This document shows positions 35,513-46,654 of a stretch of DNA of 64,000 nt, piece after piece; within the stretch, counting starts at the first letter, position 1, and each line of letters opens with the position of its first letter. Position numbers and translations under genes: made by a program. Under the pieces are notes generated by a model that was not told where the DNA came from, did not search any database, and was given only the letters and a program-made list of their open reading frames with translations. This DNA comes from Allacma fusca (lineage: Eukaryota; Arthropoda; Collembola; Symphypleona; Sminthuridae). The DNA is taken from positions 22,010,001 through 22,074,000 of the forward strand of contig OX359246.1 of assembly GCA_947179485.1 (NCBI GenBank). Direction: 5' to 3'.

Positions 35513-36265
35513 TAGAGGTGGGATTCGGGCTTGACTTCAGGCCCGAACCCGGGAGAAACCCGAACAAATACTCAATTAGCCCGACCCCGCCAGCCAACGG
35601 GCTAAATATTCGATATTCAACGTTTTATGCACTTCACATTTTGTGAAACCCGAACCCGTTAAAAACCCGGTCTCCAAAATATTTTACAACCCGAAACCGC
35701 TAAAAACCTGATCTTTAAATAGTTTTAAAACCCGATGAAAATCCGGCTTTTTACTAACAATTGAATCCGCTGTGAAACCTTTATTTACATATTCTATTTT
35801 ATTTGCATATACTGTCCATCCCAATAAACGTGCACACACGGAGCAAAACTTAGCTCTGAAATTTTTTGAAGATAAACTATCAAACTTAAGGGATCGTTTC
35901 AAAATGTTTAAGCATGTGTACGTATTAAATACAGTGAACCATTATTTAGCTTTGGCATGAATATACATGAAAGCAATGCTTGAACTCTGCGCAACGTCAA
36001 ATATGCATGCCACCTATCTGTCCTAAATCATATTCTAGTAGAATTGTCGGGTCATTTGTAATTTGTGACCCGCCCGAGACCTGAACTGAAAAATAAATGC
36101 ATGCCCAAGCCCGATCTTAACCCGGTTTCATTGTTTTAGTGCAGCCCGAACCCGGTCGGAGCCCTACGTAAGTTCGTATTTGCAGCCCGAACCCGGCTGA
36201 AAACCCGGCTGGGTCGGGTTCGGGCCGGCCCGAATCTAATAGCCCGCTTCCTGGTCTCAACTCTA
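35513..36265. mobile_element. hAT element (inner 2) with CCCGAACCCG keyword repeats
   Basis: 753 bp. Imperfect inverted ends TAGAGGTGGGATTCGGG and, from the right, TAGAGTTGAGACCAGG. Target duplication TTTCAAAT at 35,505-35,512 and 36,266-36,273. Both ends are dense in CCCGAACCCG, CCCGACC, GGGTTCGGG. Inserted inside the outer element, separately from inner 1. Confidence 0.9.
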
Positions 36266-36599
36266 TTTCAAATCCAAGAATCTCTCTACTATAAAATGCG
36301 TGACAATATGATTATACTCATTACGCATTATTCCTCACGAGAGGGCTCGTCTAAAAGGCGGATATCCGCGGATATCCGCCTGATCATCCGAAAACACAGA
36401 ACATGCTCATCCTATCCGGTCGGATGCATTCATTATTGCATCAAATCCTATCCGAAATAAATACACGGATTCAAATGATGCATCTAGACCGCCATATGTT
36501 TGACGGATAGGATTAATTGTGTTTTCAATCCTATCCGAATCCGATCCGATCCGAATCCGTCCGGATCAATCCGATCCGATGAAGACCTTTAATTCTAAC

Positions 36600-38365
36600 T
36601 ATGATTTTAATTTATGTGGTAAGTTTCCAAATTGAAGCGGGTTAAACATAGTTTTCAGAAATGCTTAATTATGCTTTTATGTGGTCCCAGGTCACAGTAT
36701 AATTACAGAGTTTCAAATCCGAAGTAGGTTTTTTATACCAATAGAGGATGCTCATACTTTGATATAATGGTATCCCATACCCATGAAACATTGTACTGGT
36801 TTTGTTCATTTGGTGGAACAAATTAAATTCATTTTAGTTATGCAATTTCTTCAGTTTCATAATTTGTATTTTCTCCACCTGCGCTCTAAACTTTAATCCC
36901 AAGTGTACTAAATTTACTTCCGAATGTATTCCGCCTGAAAAATGTTTTACTTTCCCTGCCGGAAAACTTACTACCACTCATAAAGAAACAATAGAATTCC
37001 AATTTTGAGGCTGGTTTTGGAAAAGGCTGGAGGAAGGGTGAATTAAATTTAAATTTGAAGAAGGACTGATGATTGGCAAATAATTCTAAAGGCTGCATTG
37101 ATTGTTTGGAAGGAATTCATTTTTGTTACAAATTGCGGACATCTCTGATTCCATATGTAATTACATGTATCCAAATGTTATCAATTACTTCGATGACTAC
37201 AGTCCATGTGTACGTATAAGATTCGTTAGACCACTTCCTATGTTCCTCCGATTTCCAAACTAAACATTTCATTTGAACGCTAAAACTAAAATACATATTT
37301 CATTTCTAATACCAGATATGTTTACTGTATTGAATATAAATGTATTGTATTCAAATTATGAGTATCTCACCTCATGACCATGAGTTACCTACAGCGAGGT
37401 AAAACTCAAATACATCTCTGCATATGCACATACATATGCCTGCAATTATACCCGACGCATTTTCCGAATCTTGTTCTTTGTGCTCAAGGTTCATTTCTAC
37501 CATTTGGTAGATTCCTGCCTGCGTGTTTCATTTCTAATACTAAATATATTTACTTTAGTCAACAGAAAGGTTTTCGGGACGCAATAGAAACATAATTGAC
37601 TTTGTGAGCTACATTATAAAACTTGGAGCTAAGATATTTGACGCGTTTTCCAATCATCATATTTTGACAGGCTTTTTAAAATCCATTTTGAGTTTCTCAA
37701 ATACCAATTTGTTATTTAGTTATTTCTGTTAGAAAATATTGCATTCAAGTTAGCTCCATGTTAAAAGCCGGTTACGTCTGAAGAATACATAAGTTGACAT
37801 ACTTTGATGGAAAACTTTTACTATATACTTGCTTGACTATATGTACATTGAAATCTTTGCTGATTTCTTGTTTCACTTGTCATTCTGCCTTTTAACTTGC
37901 ACGACATTATTTATTTTCGGAAAAATCATCAACTGAAGAGGTCGTATTCTTGTAAGCAGCCCGTCCATTAAAATAAATAAATCGCTGCAAATTTATCGGG
38001 AAACGTTTGGAAACTTTAAGCAGAATGAGTTTTTTAAACCGGTTGAAACTGACCAAGTGTATTTAATTTGTTTGAAGACGTTTACTACAAATCATCCTGC
38101 TTCATTCCATTCTCATGTGCGCACAAATGCGGTTAATTTCTATTTGAACAATCGTCGCTAGGTTACTTTAATTAGAAACTATTGATACCAGTTTATTACA
38201 GTAACAATAACAATTAAATAATGATATTAATACATAAATTCCACAAATGATTTATTCGGAATTTTGATGTGTTCAACCACATCATGGAATTACCATAAAC
38301 CTCCACAGTGTCAGAACGCAAAATTCTAAACATTGATTTAAGGAACAATATTCAATACAGTCTCA
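36600..38365. other. No gene recognised
   Basis: AT-rich spacer between the nested hATs and the last IR copy. The only structure seen is a 28-bp direct repeat of the ATTTCATTTCTAATAC type near 37,298 and 37,527. Confidence 0.6.
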
Positions 38366-40371
38366 ATGCAAATCAGTAAAGTCGCCGTTATTCTTCAATT
38401 ATATGTCGTAATTTACGCAGATGTTCGATGGTGGTCTGTTTATTCACACAGCTTCTCCCCAGCCCTTTCAGCTGTGTTTTCTGGAAAACTCTGGCCCGAC
38501 TCCGACTTTCATAAAATACAAGATGATCGCTTTTGCACTTTAAAATTGGTTGGGGACAAGAAAGGAATCATGTTCAAGGAATTGTTTTACAAGCCCATTA
38601 CGAAACTCATAATCTCGGAGGCTTCACTAATTCCTCCAAACGTGGAAGCTCAGAACCAGCAAGATAAAAATGGTGCAGTGATTTTAAGTATCTTTAACGT
38701 TTTGAAACACTCCCCCCATTGTGAAAAGGTCGTGTTTCTTCTCAACAGCAACTACGTTCTCAATCACTTGTTTATCAATACCAGAGTTTATCAGCTACGA
38801 AGTTTCCTCCAATTCCCTTTCAACCTGAACCCTCAACAAACCCATTTGATTTTTATTGGAACTGAGGAGCCTTGCTGAGCCTTCGCAGAGCCTTTGCTGA
38901 GGGAGGCATCCGAGAATTTAAATACAAGACGGGCATCGTAATCTCATCCAATCGTGAACTAAGTTTAATAATGTATGAAAGTCATTTCCAGTCAGAAATA
39001 AAGTATTTCACCATAGAAACGTACGCACAGGAGGTAAATTCAAGATATGATATCCTTCGGAACAAGAAGTTAGTTTATCGATCATTCCCGTTCAAGACAC
39101 ACATATTAAAGGACACAACTGGTTTAAAAGTTGGATTTTCCTACAACCTAGTAAAAGTCTTAGCTGCTAAATATAATTCATCGTTTGAGTTCGGTTCCAA
39201 GGGATATCAAAATCAAGACCAAATGGTAAATGGGAGTTGGAATGGATTTGTTGGAGCCGTTGTTGATTCGGTAGCAGATGCTGCAAATTATCTAAGCTTG
39301 ACTTACAGTCGCTATCCGTTCCTTGACTACACACCAATCATTATTCCAGGGCCTGTGGGATTTTTCACGTCGTTACCATCCAGGAATCTGAAATGGTACG
39401 GGTTTATCTTAGTTTTCAGATGGGATGTTTGGATTTACGTCATTCTTTCTTGCGTTCTTTTCGCGCCGCTGGTCTACTGGAAATTAAATATGTCGGGCAT
39501 CGAAATATTGCAACATCCTCAAATATGACACTTTATTTTGCTTTGAAAATTCCTCTATGCGCACTGCTGCAGCAATCCATGGATGCTCCTAAAAGCGCGC
39601 GCTTATTGTGTGTTTTATTTCTGTTTTACTCTACTGTAATGGGCACATGTTTTAATAGCAAATTAACGAGTTTTCTAACCCATCCCAAAGTTGAACCTGC
39701 CCCTGAAACACTTGAGGAGTTGGCAACAATGACGGACTACACAATTAAATACGTGGATTTCCCTGGTGGAGCAAGCGATCAGTTCTTTAAATACACGACC
39801 AACTCAACTTACGCAAAGATTCGAAATCGAATGGAATATGTTGAAACCAAACACATGACCCGAGCAATGATGGAAACAGTTGTTGGGAGAAAAGTTGCGA
39901 TAATAAACTATGTCGACTTCGGTGGGTTGGACTTGGCACAAAATGCAACAGTGTATGCAAGCTTCACACCAGTCAAAACGCCAAAAACGGCATTCACAGA
40001 TACAACTGTTTGTATGATATTGAAAAAGTATTCTATGCTTACAGAAGCTGTGTCAGCGAACACTGGCATGCTTCAAAATACTGGACACTTTGATAAATGG
40101 CTTTCAGATGCGAACCATATTAGAAGAATAATCGGACTTCGGTGGTTGAAACAGTTTAGAAATTCACCGAGCTTGAAAGGTAGCTTAGGGGAAAAGATTA
40201 TCCGAATCACGGAAGAATTCACGAGCTCGGAAACTAAACCATTTACGTTAGAGCATCTAGCAATAGGGTTTCTCTGTCTCATTTTAGGATTTGTGCCGGC
40301 AATTATTTCGTTTATTTGGGAAGTATTCTGTAGTTATGGATTAGGCATGATATTAACGATATAACGATACG
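38366..40371 (+). pseudogene. Ionotropic receptor gene d, nearly intact, two frame disruptions
   Basis: About 665 codons, alignable end to end with IR c. It has a signal segment (VAVILQLYVVIYA), an N-terminal region (LWPDSDFHKIQ, LNSNYVLNHLF), S1 (GFSYNLVKVLAAKYN, GSWNGFVGAVVDSVADAANY, YPFLDYTPIII), three membrane segments with the pore motif CALLQQSMDAPK and CFNSKLTSFLT, S2 with SANTGMLQNTGHFDKWLSD, and a last helix. An 8-base excess near 38,870 (a GAGCCTT... partial duplication) and a one-base loss near 39,515 shift the frame relative to IR c. The final residues and the stop come from an inserted hAT-like terminus beginning TAGGCATGATATTAACG at 40,342. It is either a young pseudogene or a gene with sequence errors. 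Confidence 0.8.
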
Positions 40372-40470
40372 ATATTCTCGTTAATATCGTACATTTTTGA
40401 CGAACGATATTGAACGATAATTCTCGGTTTTTTCAAACGATATATCGTCACAATAAAGTATCGCGATGAT
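40342..40470. mobile_element. Left end of a hAT-like element with AACGATAT keyword repeats
   Basis: TAGGCATGATATTAACGATA opens a 130-bp stretch dense in AACGATAT, ATATCGT and TATCGTT. TAG plus keyword repeats is the build of the verified hAT elements here. The right terminus and target duplication (TTATGGAT expected) were not found before the assembly gap. Confidence 0.5.
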
Positions 40471-41057
40471 CGCTGAAACTGTATGTCCACAGTCAAAATG
40501 CCCTGGATCATAGCGCTGGAACCATTAAAAACTCACTATTACAATGTTTTGTTGCTCGGTACTTTATTTAAGAACAGCAACAACAATTAGCAAACCGTAA
40601 ACCGCGACATCAACCCATCTTTTTTTATGAATCAAATTTACCATTTTAAGAAATTTGCAGAGCTGGAAATTTGCATGGCATACCAGCATTACTCCTGACA
40701 TATTTAGAAAAACTATAAAATGCAGAAACGAATTAGTGCAATAATTATTGAGATACTTTATTAATAATAATAAATAATAATTGAGGATGAGGAGATAAAA
40801 ATGAGACAATTGCTGAGAAAATTGTAAACGAGGAGATAGTGACGGGTCGCACGTGGATTTTTATATTTAAATGAAAACTGTTAATATCAATTGATTTTAG
40901 GTATTTTTAGCATAACAGTACATTTTGGTTTCCGAATAATATTCTTAAATATACACCAAAAAATGAATTTCACGTCAATTGTACATATAACAGGCACGTG
41001 GAACCACTTTAAGAAACCTGTTTGGATTGTTTTTTTATAGTACTTACCATGTTTTTA
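40471..41057. other. No gene recognised; last sequence before the assembly gap
   Basis: AT-rich. No Eph kinase-like coding sequence on the minus strand, although that is where the gene's next exons should lie if the scaffold join is right. Confidence 0.6.
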
Positions 41058-41257
41058 NNNNNNNNNNNNNNNNNNNNNNNNNNNNNNNNNNNNNNNNNNN
41101 NNNNNNNNNNNNNNNNNNNNNNNNNNNNNNNNNNNNNNNNNNNNNNNNNNNNNNNNNNNNNNNNNNNNNNNNNNNNNNNNNNNNNNNNNNNNNNNNNNNN
41201 NNNNNNNNNNNNNNNNNNNNNNNNNNNNNNNNNNNNNNNNNNNNNNNNNNNNNNNNN
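41058..41257. other. Assembly gap of exactly 200 N
   Basis: A round number of Ns, so a placeholder and not a measured distance. It interrupts the Eph juxtamembrane/kinase exon. Confidence 0.99.
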
Positions 41258-44200
41258 CCGATAATAGCCTCAATACTTATACAAGATGCGTCAATTTCCC
41301 TGGCAAATTCTCTCACGGCTTGGTTCGGGTCTTCATACGTATGTGGATCAATATAGGTTCGGCTGCCCAAATGGCTAAACAATGGTGTTGTCACTGAAGA
41401 CACACAACCACAAAATAACACACACGCGAAGGGGAAAAGAGAAAAAAAGAGAAAGCAAATTATTATTGAGTCCCAGTTTCAATACTGATTTACAATAAAA
41501 AAATTTTAGTCTAACAATAAATAGGTACTACAGATACATATGTACATATATGTATGTTATAACTAAATTATTAAAATAATAAAATGACTCCAATTAAACC
41601 AAACCACAAGTATGCACGCACACATTACAATCACAAATAAACAAACAGCCATTCAAATGGGGAGAATGAAAAAAACTAAATTACTAGCCACTAAAATGGC
41701 TTCATCACATGCAACCCCCTTTCAAAAGGTGTAAGCACCGAAGAAGAGCCTTCTCTTCACACGGACGTGATTCCACAAATACAGTCCACTCTCTCTGACC
41801 AGAACCTCGGAATACACGAATAAAAATTTTTTTACATGATAACGCAAAAATCTTAGAAATTTTTCTACTTGAAACATTTTAAAACAAAAATTTTGTCTGT
41901 ATTTTAAGGGTCGAGAGATTTCTGGGCAAAGTGACAGGGACAGAGAGTGGACTGTAGATTTGAGTAATAACGTATAAACATTCTAGAATAACAAGAAACA
42001 ACTGGGAACAAATGTTCTTGGGGGAATGTCACATTATTTGAATGTAGTCCATTCAAAGGAGGAAATTAAACTCATAAATGTTCACACACACACGAAATCC
42101 CCAACAACTACTACAAACAATGCAAACGTGCGTGAACACCTCTTTGGCAAAATATCACGCTCGTTGTCAGTTTCCCTTATTTTCTGACACAATTCATTCC
42201 TAAGGCTTCAACGTCCGACTCTTTGACGGTATATAGTAAAACGTACCACAAATATCTATACTATACATTCTCACCACTTGAGTGGAGATGTGTATACATG
42301 GAGATACATATAGAAAAATAAATATAAATAGTAAATTATGTGCAATTAATAAAACCCACACACATGCTACACTAGAACATGATTGCTAGGTTTTAGGAAT
42401 ATTGAATTAAACAAGCTCCCCACAAATACACCTACTACAAATTCCCACTGAGTGAGGGTTTGAATGAGTAGCAATTTTTCTCCTCGTGTCAATTGTAAAT
42501 AGTGAGTAAGCAAATAATTAGGATTTGTATATCTATGTATGTAAAAGTAAATATCCCTCAAATGGGGATTCCCATCATCAGACTATATGAATACACACTT
42601 ACATTTGCTAGTTGTAGTATGCGTAGGGATGATTGGGGGTGAGTCCACATGGGAAAGCTCTAATTTTTTTTTGTAGTCAGCCCAAAAAAAATAGCAGACA
42701 TCACGACATCAATACAAGAGCAGCAGGAGCAGGAGCGAGCGTAATGACCAAACATTAAAAATAAAAAATAGAGAACAAAACAAATAAATTAAAAATAATA
42801 ATCATTGGTAATATTACAAACAACAAGAATTTGAAGAGTCATTATCATTACATTAGTAGATATTTTTGTATAAGGAAAAATTTCAAGAGTCAGAACTTAC
42901 TGTAGGTGACAACAAGTCCTGAGATAGATTATTAAGAAAGATAATTTTTTTTTGAGAATCATTTCAAAGATTTTTTGAAAGATGGTTGAAATTTTTTTTT
43001 GAGAGAATTATTTTCAAATTTATTGTAAAAAGTGTGTAACAACAGGATCGTCAATCGGCAGGAGCAGAGCAGCATCCGTGCAGCAATATAAACAAAATCA
43101 ATTCCCATATCAGTCCTTTTAGCACTTTACGTTACATTTCTTGGCATAGATACGTGATTAGATTTTTTTTTTAAACATTTCTCTAGAAAAGATAACAAAA
43201 GGTTTGAAACAAACAAAAAATCTCAGCGTTGAGGGATTATTTTTTTTGTCCCGAACACAAAATCCAAATCAAAGCCAATTTCTAAGTTTAAACATAGAGC
43301 TGGCAAAAAAAAATACTAAAACATGGAGTTAATACTAAACAATTGGATATAAAAACTATCTGAAAACTATGGAATTCTGACAAAGATAGCAAGAGACTAG
43401 AAAATGTTTAGTAAATTTGAAATGAAAAGAAAATTAGAGGATGATTTAGAGATGAAATAAAAAAAATAATAACAGCGGCTAAAAATCAAATCTCACCTTC
43501 TCCATTTCGATATTCCAAAGTGTCACAGTCACTGGGCTGCTTTTTGTTACATTCGTCATTCCCACGGCTGGAAATAAACAGAAGAGAAAAATTAATTTAA
43601 AAAAGTCGGAAAATTTTCCAGAGTAGTTTTTGTGTGAGCGTTTTAAAGCCCACTATTTTCTCTGGGCATGGGAAGGTTTTATAGTGCTTAAAATAGATGA
43701 GGACATTTCCCGTGATAAACTCACCCTCGGAAAAACAAGGCCGCAGCAATGATGAGGAAGACAAGTAAGAGAGCCACAGCGACAGCAATAATAGTGATCA
43801 TCAATCCCTGCTGACTATATTCCTCCTCTCCAACAAAGCTCGCCATGAGTTGGCCCGTCCTTTTGAAAACCACAGGTGAGAATTCTCCCCAGCCAGAGAC
43901 AGTTTTGGCCCTCACTTGAAACCCATACTCAGTCTTTTGCTTCAAATTCTCAAAAATATATTTTGGGGAACGTCCAGCTCGGATAATCGTTGCATTGGCA
44001 TCCCGTCCCTTGATAAAATATCGGACCTCGTACATCTCCAACTCATTAAAGGGGTCATCCGGGGCATCCCAATAGAGTGTGATCTCACTGGCTGTGGCCC
44101 CCATCACACGAACATTACTCACGCTAGATGGCACGGAAGCCTCAGTGGTAACGGTGATCTCTACAAATTCCGGCTCGCCAGCTTTGACCGTGACGCCATT

Positions 44201-45262
44201 TTCTGCAAAGACTTTAAAATGGTACTGGCTTACGGGATTGAGCCCACTGATGGTAATTTTGGTATCATTGAAGCGCTCCGTATTGGGGATGTAGGTCACA
44301 CCGTAGGAGCAGGCATCACAAGTGACGCGATACACAGTGTCTTGTCGATTGCCCAGGAATCTTGGCGGGGTCCAGGAAAGCATGACGGTGGACTGGTCAA
44401 CGAAATTGAGAGTGAGGTTTTGAGGTGCACTCGGAGGTTTCGTGCAGGGATTGGCTCGGGAGTCATGGTCCGCTCGATAATAGCCGGAATTACAACGACA
44501 CTCACCAGAGCCCGAGTATGGGGCTGTGGAGTGCTCAGGGCAGGAGACACATCTCCCATCCCCAATTTCATGCTTGTATCGGCCCGGTGGACATATATTG
44601 CATGTCTGTCGGGGATGATCTGCCTCATATCCGGGCTTGCACTGACAACCTCCGGATAACAAGTACCACTTGCCGTCTCCCTTGCAGAGGTGTCGGGGTG
44701 GACTGACCTCCACGGAATTAGCCACACATTTCCCTTCCGCCTGCTCGATCGATGTCAGTTCCCTTCCTGTCGGGGTTGCCGGGAAAAATGCGAAGCTGGC
44801 CGTGACTTCCGGGCAAGTTATGTAGTAGACTTTTATGGCCAGGAGGGATATGCAGGCTCCTTGGTCACGGAAGGCGAAGTAGACGCCTTTCTTCGTTACG
44901 GGGATGGATCGAACTTCGGTATTGATGATGACTTCATTGTTCAGAGTGAATCGCCCTTCATCCGCGGCTATTCGGTCAATTAAGGTGTAGCTCTCTTGTT
45001 CCCAGGGTGGGGGCTCCTTGGTGACTGCATCGAACTCGTAGTAGAGCAAACTGAAGGTTTCCTTGCAAGAGAGGGCCGTTCCCGGGAAGAGGTTACAGTC
45101 TCGCATGGAGAATTGAATCTCAATGTAGATCCTGTTGGCCGGCCCGCGCTCTATGAACGGGGTCCATAACCAATTGTTCACATTGTTGTAGGCCACGTCG
45201 CAGACGACGTACGACCGCCAATTGATACCTTTGTCGAAGTTGGTGAAGCTCTCCTCTATCCA
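41258..45262 (-). CDS. Eph: Eph receptor tyrosine kinase (exons for ligand-binding domain to juxtamembrane; kinase and SAM not in view)
   Basis: Exons on the minus strand: 45,262-43,725, 43,567-43,497 and 41,393 into the gap, all GT-AG with matching phases. The large exon encodes most of the ephrin-binding domain ([34 protein letters not shown]), the Cys-rich/EGF-like part ([20 protein letters not shown]), two FN3 domains ([40 protein letters not shown]), a transmembrane helix ([20 protein letters not shown]) and its stop-transfer Arg. The next exons carry the juxtamembrane [12 protein letters not shown] and [20 protein letters not shown], which holds the two conserved Tyr that are phosphorylated in Eph receptors (family knowledge), followed by [11 protein letters not shown] at the start of the kinase. 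The protein binds membrane ephrins and signals in axon guidance and cell sorting. The first exon(s), with signal peptide and first strands of the ligand domain, lie to the right and were not found. The kinase domain is missing beyond the gap. Confidence 0.95.
41394..43496 (-). other. Eph intron (juxtamembrane)
   Basis: 2.1 kb between the exons at 43,497 and 41,393. A/T-rich with T- and A-runs; no other feature seen. The next intron upstream (43,568-43,724) is only 157 bp. Confidence 0.85.
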
Positions 45263-45335
45263 CTGTAACATACAAAAGGATTTCCAATTAGACATTTGAA
45301 ATTCAATCAAAATATACTGACACTAAATATGTGTT

Positions 45336-45590
45336 TCCAAAATTCCGAAATAGCTCAGTTGAGAGAGTTTCTTAAGAAACTTGCATTTAGTACACACGAG
45401 CAAAGCTGTTTAACAATTTGTAACCGATACATTTTTCTATTGGTTTTTAAAATTCCGAAATAACTCAGTTGAGAGAGTTTCTTAAGAAACTGGTTTTTAT
45501 TACACAAGAGCAAAGCTGATGACAATTTGTAACAGCCAAATTTCTCTATTGGTTTTTAAAATTCCGAAATAACTCAGTTGAGAGAACATC
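45336..45590. repeat. Tandem repeat (about 110 bp, 2.3 copies) with tRNA-Phe-like 5' half
   Basis: AATTCCGAAATA recurs at 45,341, 45,451 and 45,560. Each copy begins CCGAAATAGCTCAGTTGAGA, which is the 5' half of an animal tRNA-Phe (CCGAAATAGCTCAGTTGGGA) including the A box, then a perfect palindrome GTTTCTTAAGAAAC in place of the anticodon arm. No B box follows, so these are not working tRNAs. The third copy stops soon after the tRNA-like part. Possibly the head of a tRNA-derived SINE that was duplicated in tandem. Confidence 0.7.
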
Positions 45591-46145
45591 AACTTAAAAC
45601 TCTACAGTGTATTGATGCATTGTGTTACGTTCAGTAGTACAACCCTCCATAGACAATAGACAGTCCCCAAGCTCACATAAAGTAGTTACAACGGTTGAGA
45701 CGAGCCGAGATACATTACCCAGGACCAATAGTTTGAGTGTTTGGGGTCCGTCAACATTGAGCAACGAAGCTAACATTTGACTACCCAGACTGTGAGAATG
45801 ATTACACAGAGAGGATGTAGCTTGACATAGCCGAGGAAGGGTTCCCTTCAGCACCAAAAATTCGTGGGTCGGCTTGGGAATGAGGTAGAAAGTGTAATAT
45901 TGGTTTTCCCACCCTTGCCGTCTCCGACGGGAAATGCAATGGACATTCCCAATGTGGACAATAAACTTGATACGGAATAGCAAAGGTCGTAAAAACGAGT
46001 TAATGGAGTCCACCCTTCCCAATCCTACCGGGATAGTTTCTCCTTGGTGCAATTACAACCGAATTACTATATACGGGTTGAGATGGTGCGGGAGGGAAGG
46101 GAGAGCACCAGCAACCGTCCACATTTATTTGCCATTAAAGCACTC

Positions 46146-46182
46146 CCACACACACACACATACACACATACACACGCACACA
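46146..46182. repeat. (CA)n microsatellite
   Basis: CACACA run with a few CATACA and CGCA interruptions. Confidence 0.9.
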
Positions 46183-46634
46183 TTGTAGACACACTCATAT
46201 AGAACTACATATCCAAAACGCATATCGCAGCAGAGACAGGAGTCCAAGTCGTAAATTCAGTCCCGCACGCAGTCATCATTTTTCATGACATTAAACACCT
46301 TTTAACTCGACAGTGCCAATGTGCTTCCACTTTAGCATCATTTTCTCTTCTCTTGAATCGACTCAAACTCCCTATTGACACCGAGCCCTTGAGTGTGTTT
46401 CACAGCAACTGATGTACTAGCCCAAGCACGACTCTCTCCATAAGCATCATACAGCTCCCACTAAGTACACACAGACAGATGAACAAACGCATTGACAAAA
46501 ATATAATTCTCAGAGTGACGCAATGTCAACATTACACGAGCGCCCAGGAATTGTAAAAAATGCATTCTCCTCTCTCATCATCAACAAAGTGCAGTCAAGA
46601 GTATTAACCCGTAATTACCCCTAGCGGGTCTCAC

Positions 46635-46654
46635 CCTCTCTCTCTCTCTCTCTA
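46635..46654. repeat. (CT)n microsatellite
   Basis: Pure CT run of about ten units. Confidence 0.9.

Larger units (their letters stand above)
34410..36591. mobile_element. hAT element (outer) with ATCCGATCC keyword repeats, carrying two nested hATs
   Basis: Terminal inverted repeats TAAAGGTCTTCA at 34,410 and TGAAGACCTTTA ending at 36,591. Perfect 8-bp target duplication ATTCTAAC at 34,402-34,409 and 36,592-36,599. About 220 bp at each end is packed with ATCCGATCC, CGGATATCCG and similar words. Without the two inner insertions the element would be about 0.9 kb. No transposase is encoded, so it depends on one made elsewhere. Confidence 0.9.

Noticed and set aside
41022-41421. Reading frames crossing the N gap
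   Set aside because: They are open only because Ns carry no stops. The one true coding part is the Eph exon from 41,258 to 41,393.
44296-44983. Plus- and minus-strand frames overlapping the Eph exon
   Set aside because: Shadows of the Eph coding frame, without independent motifs.
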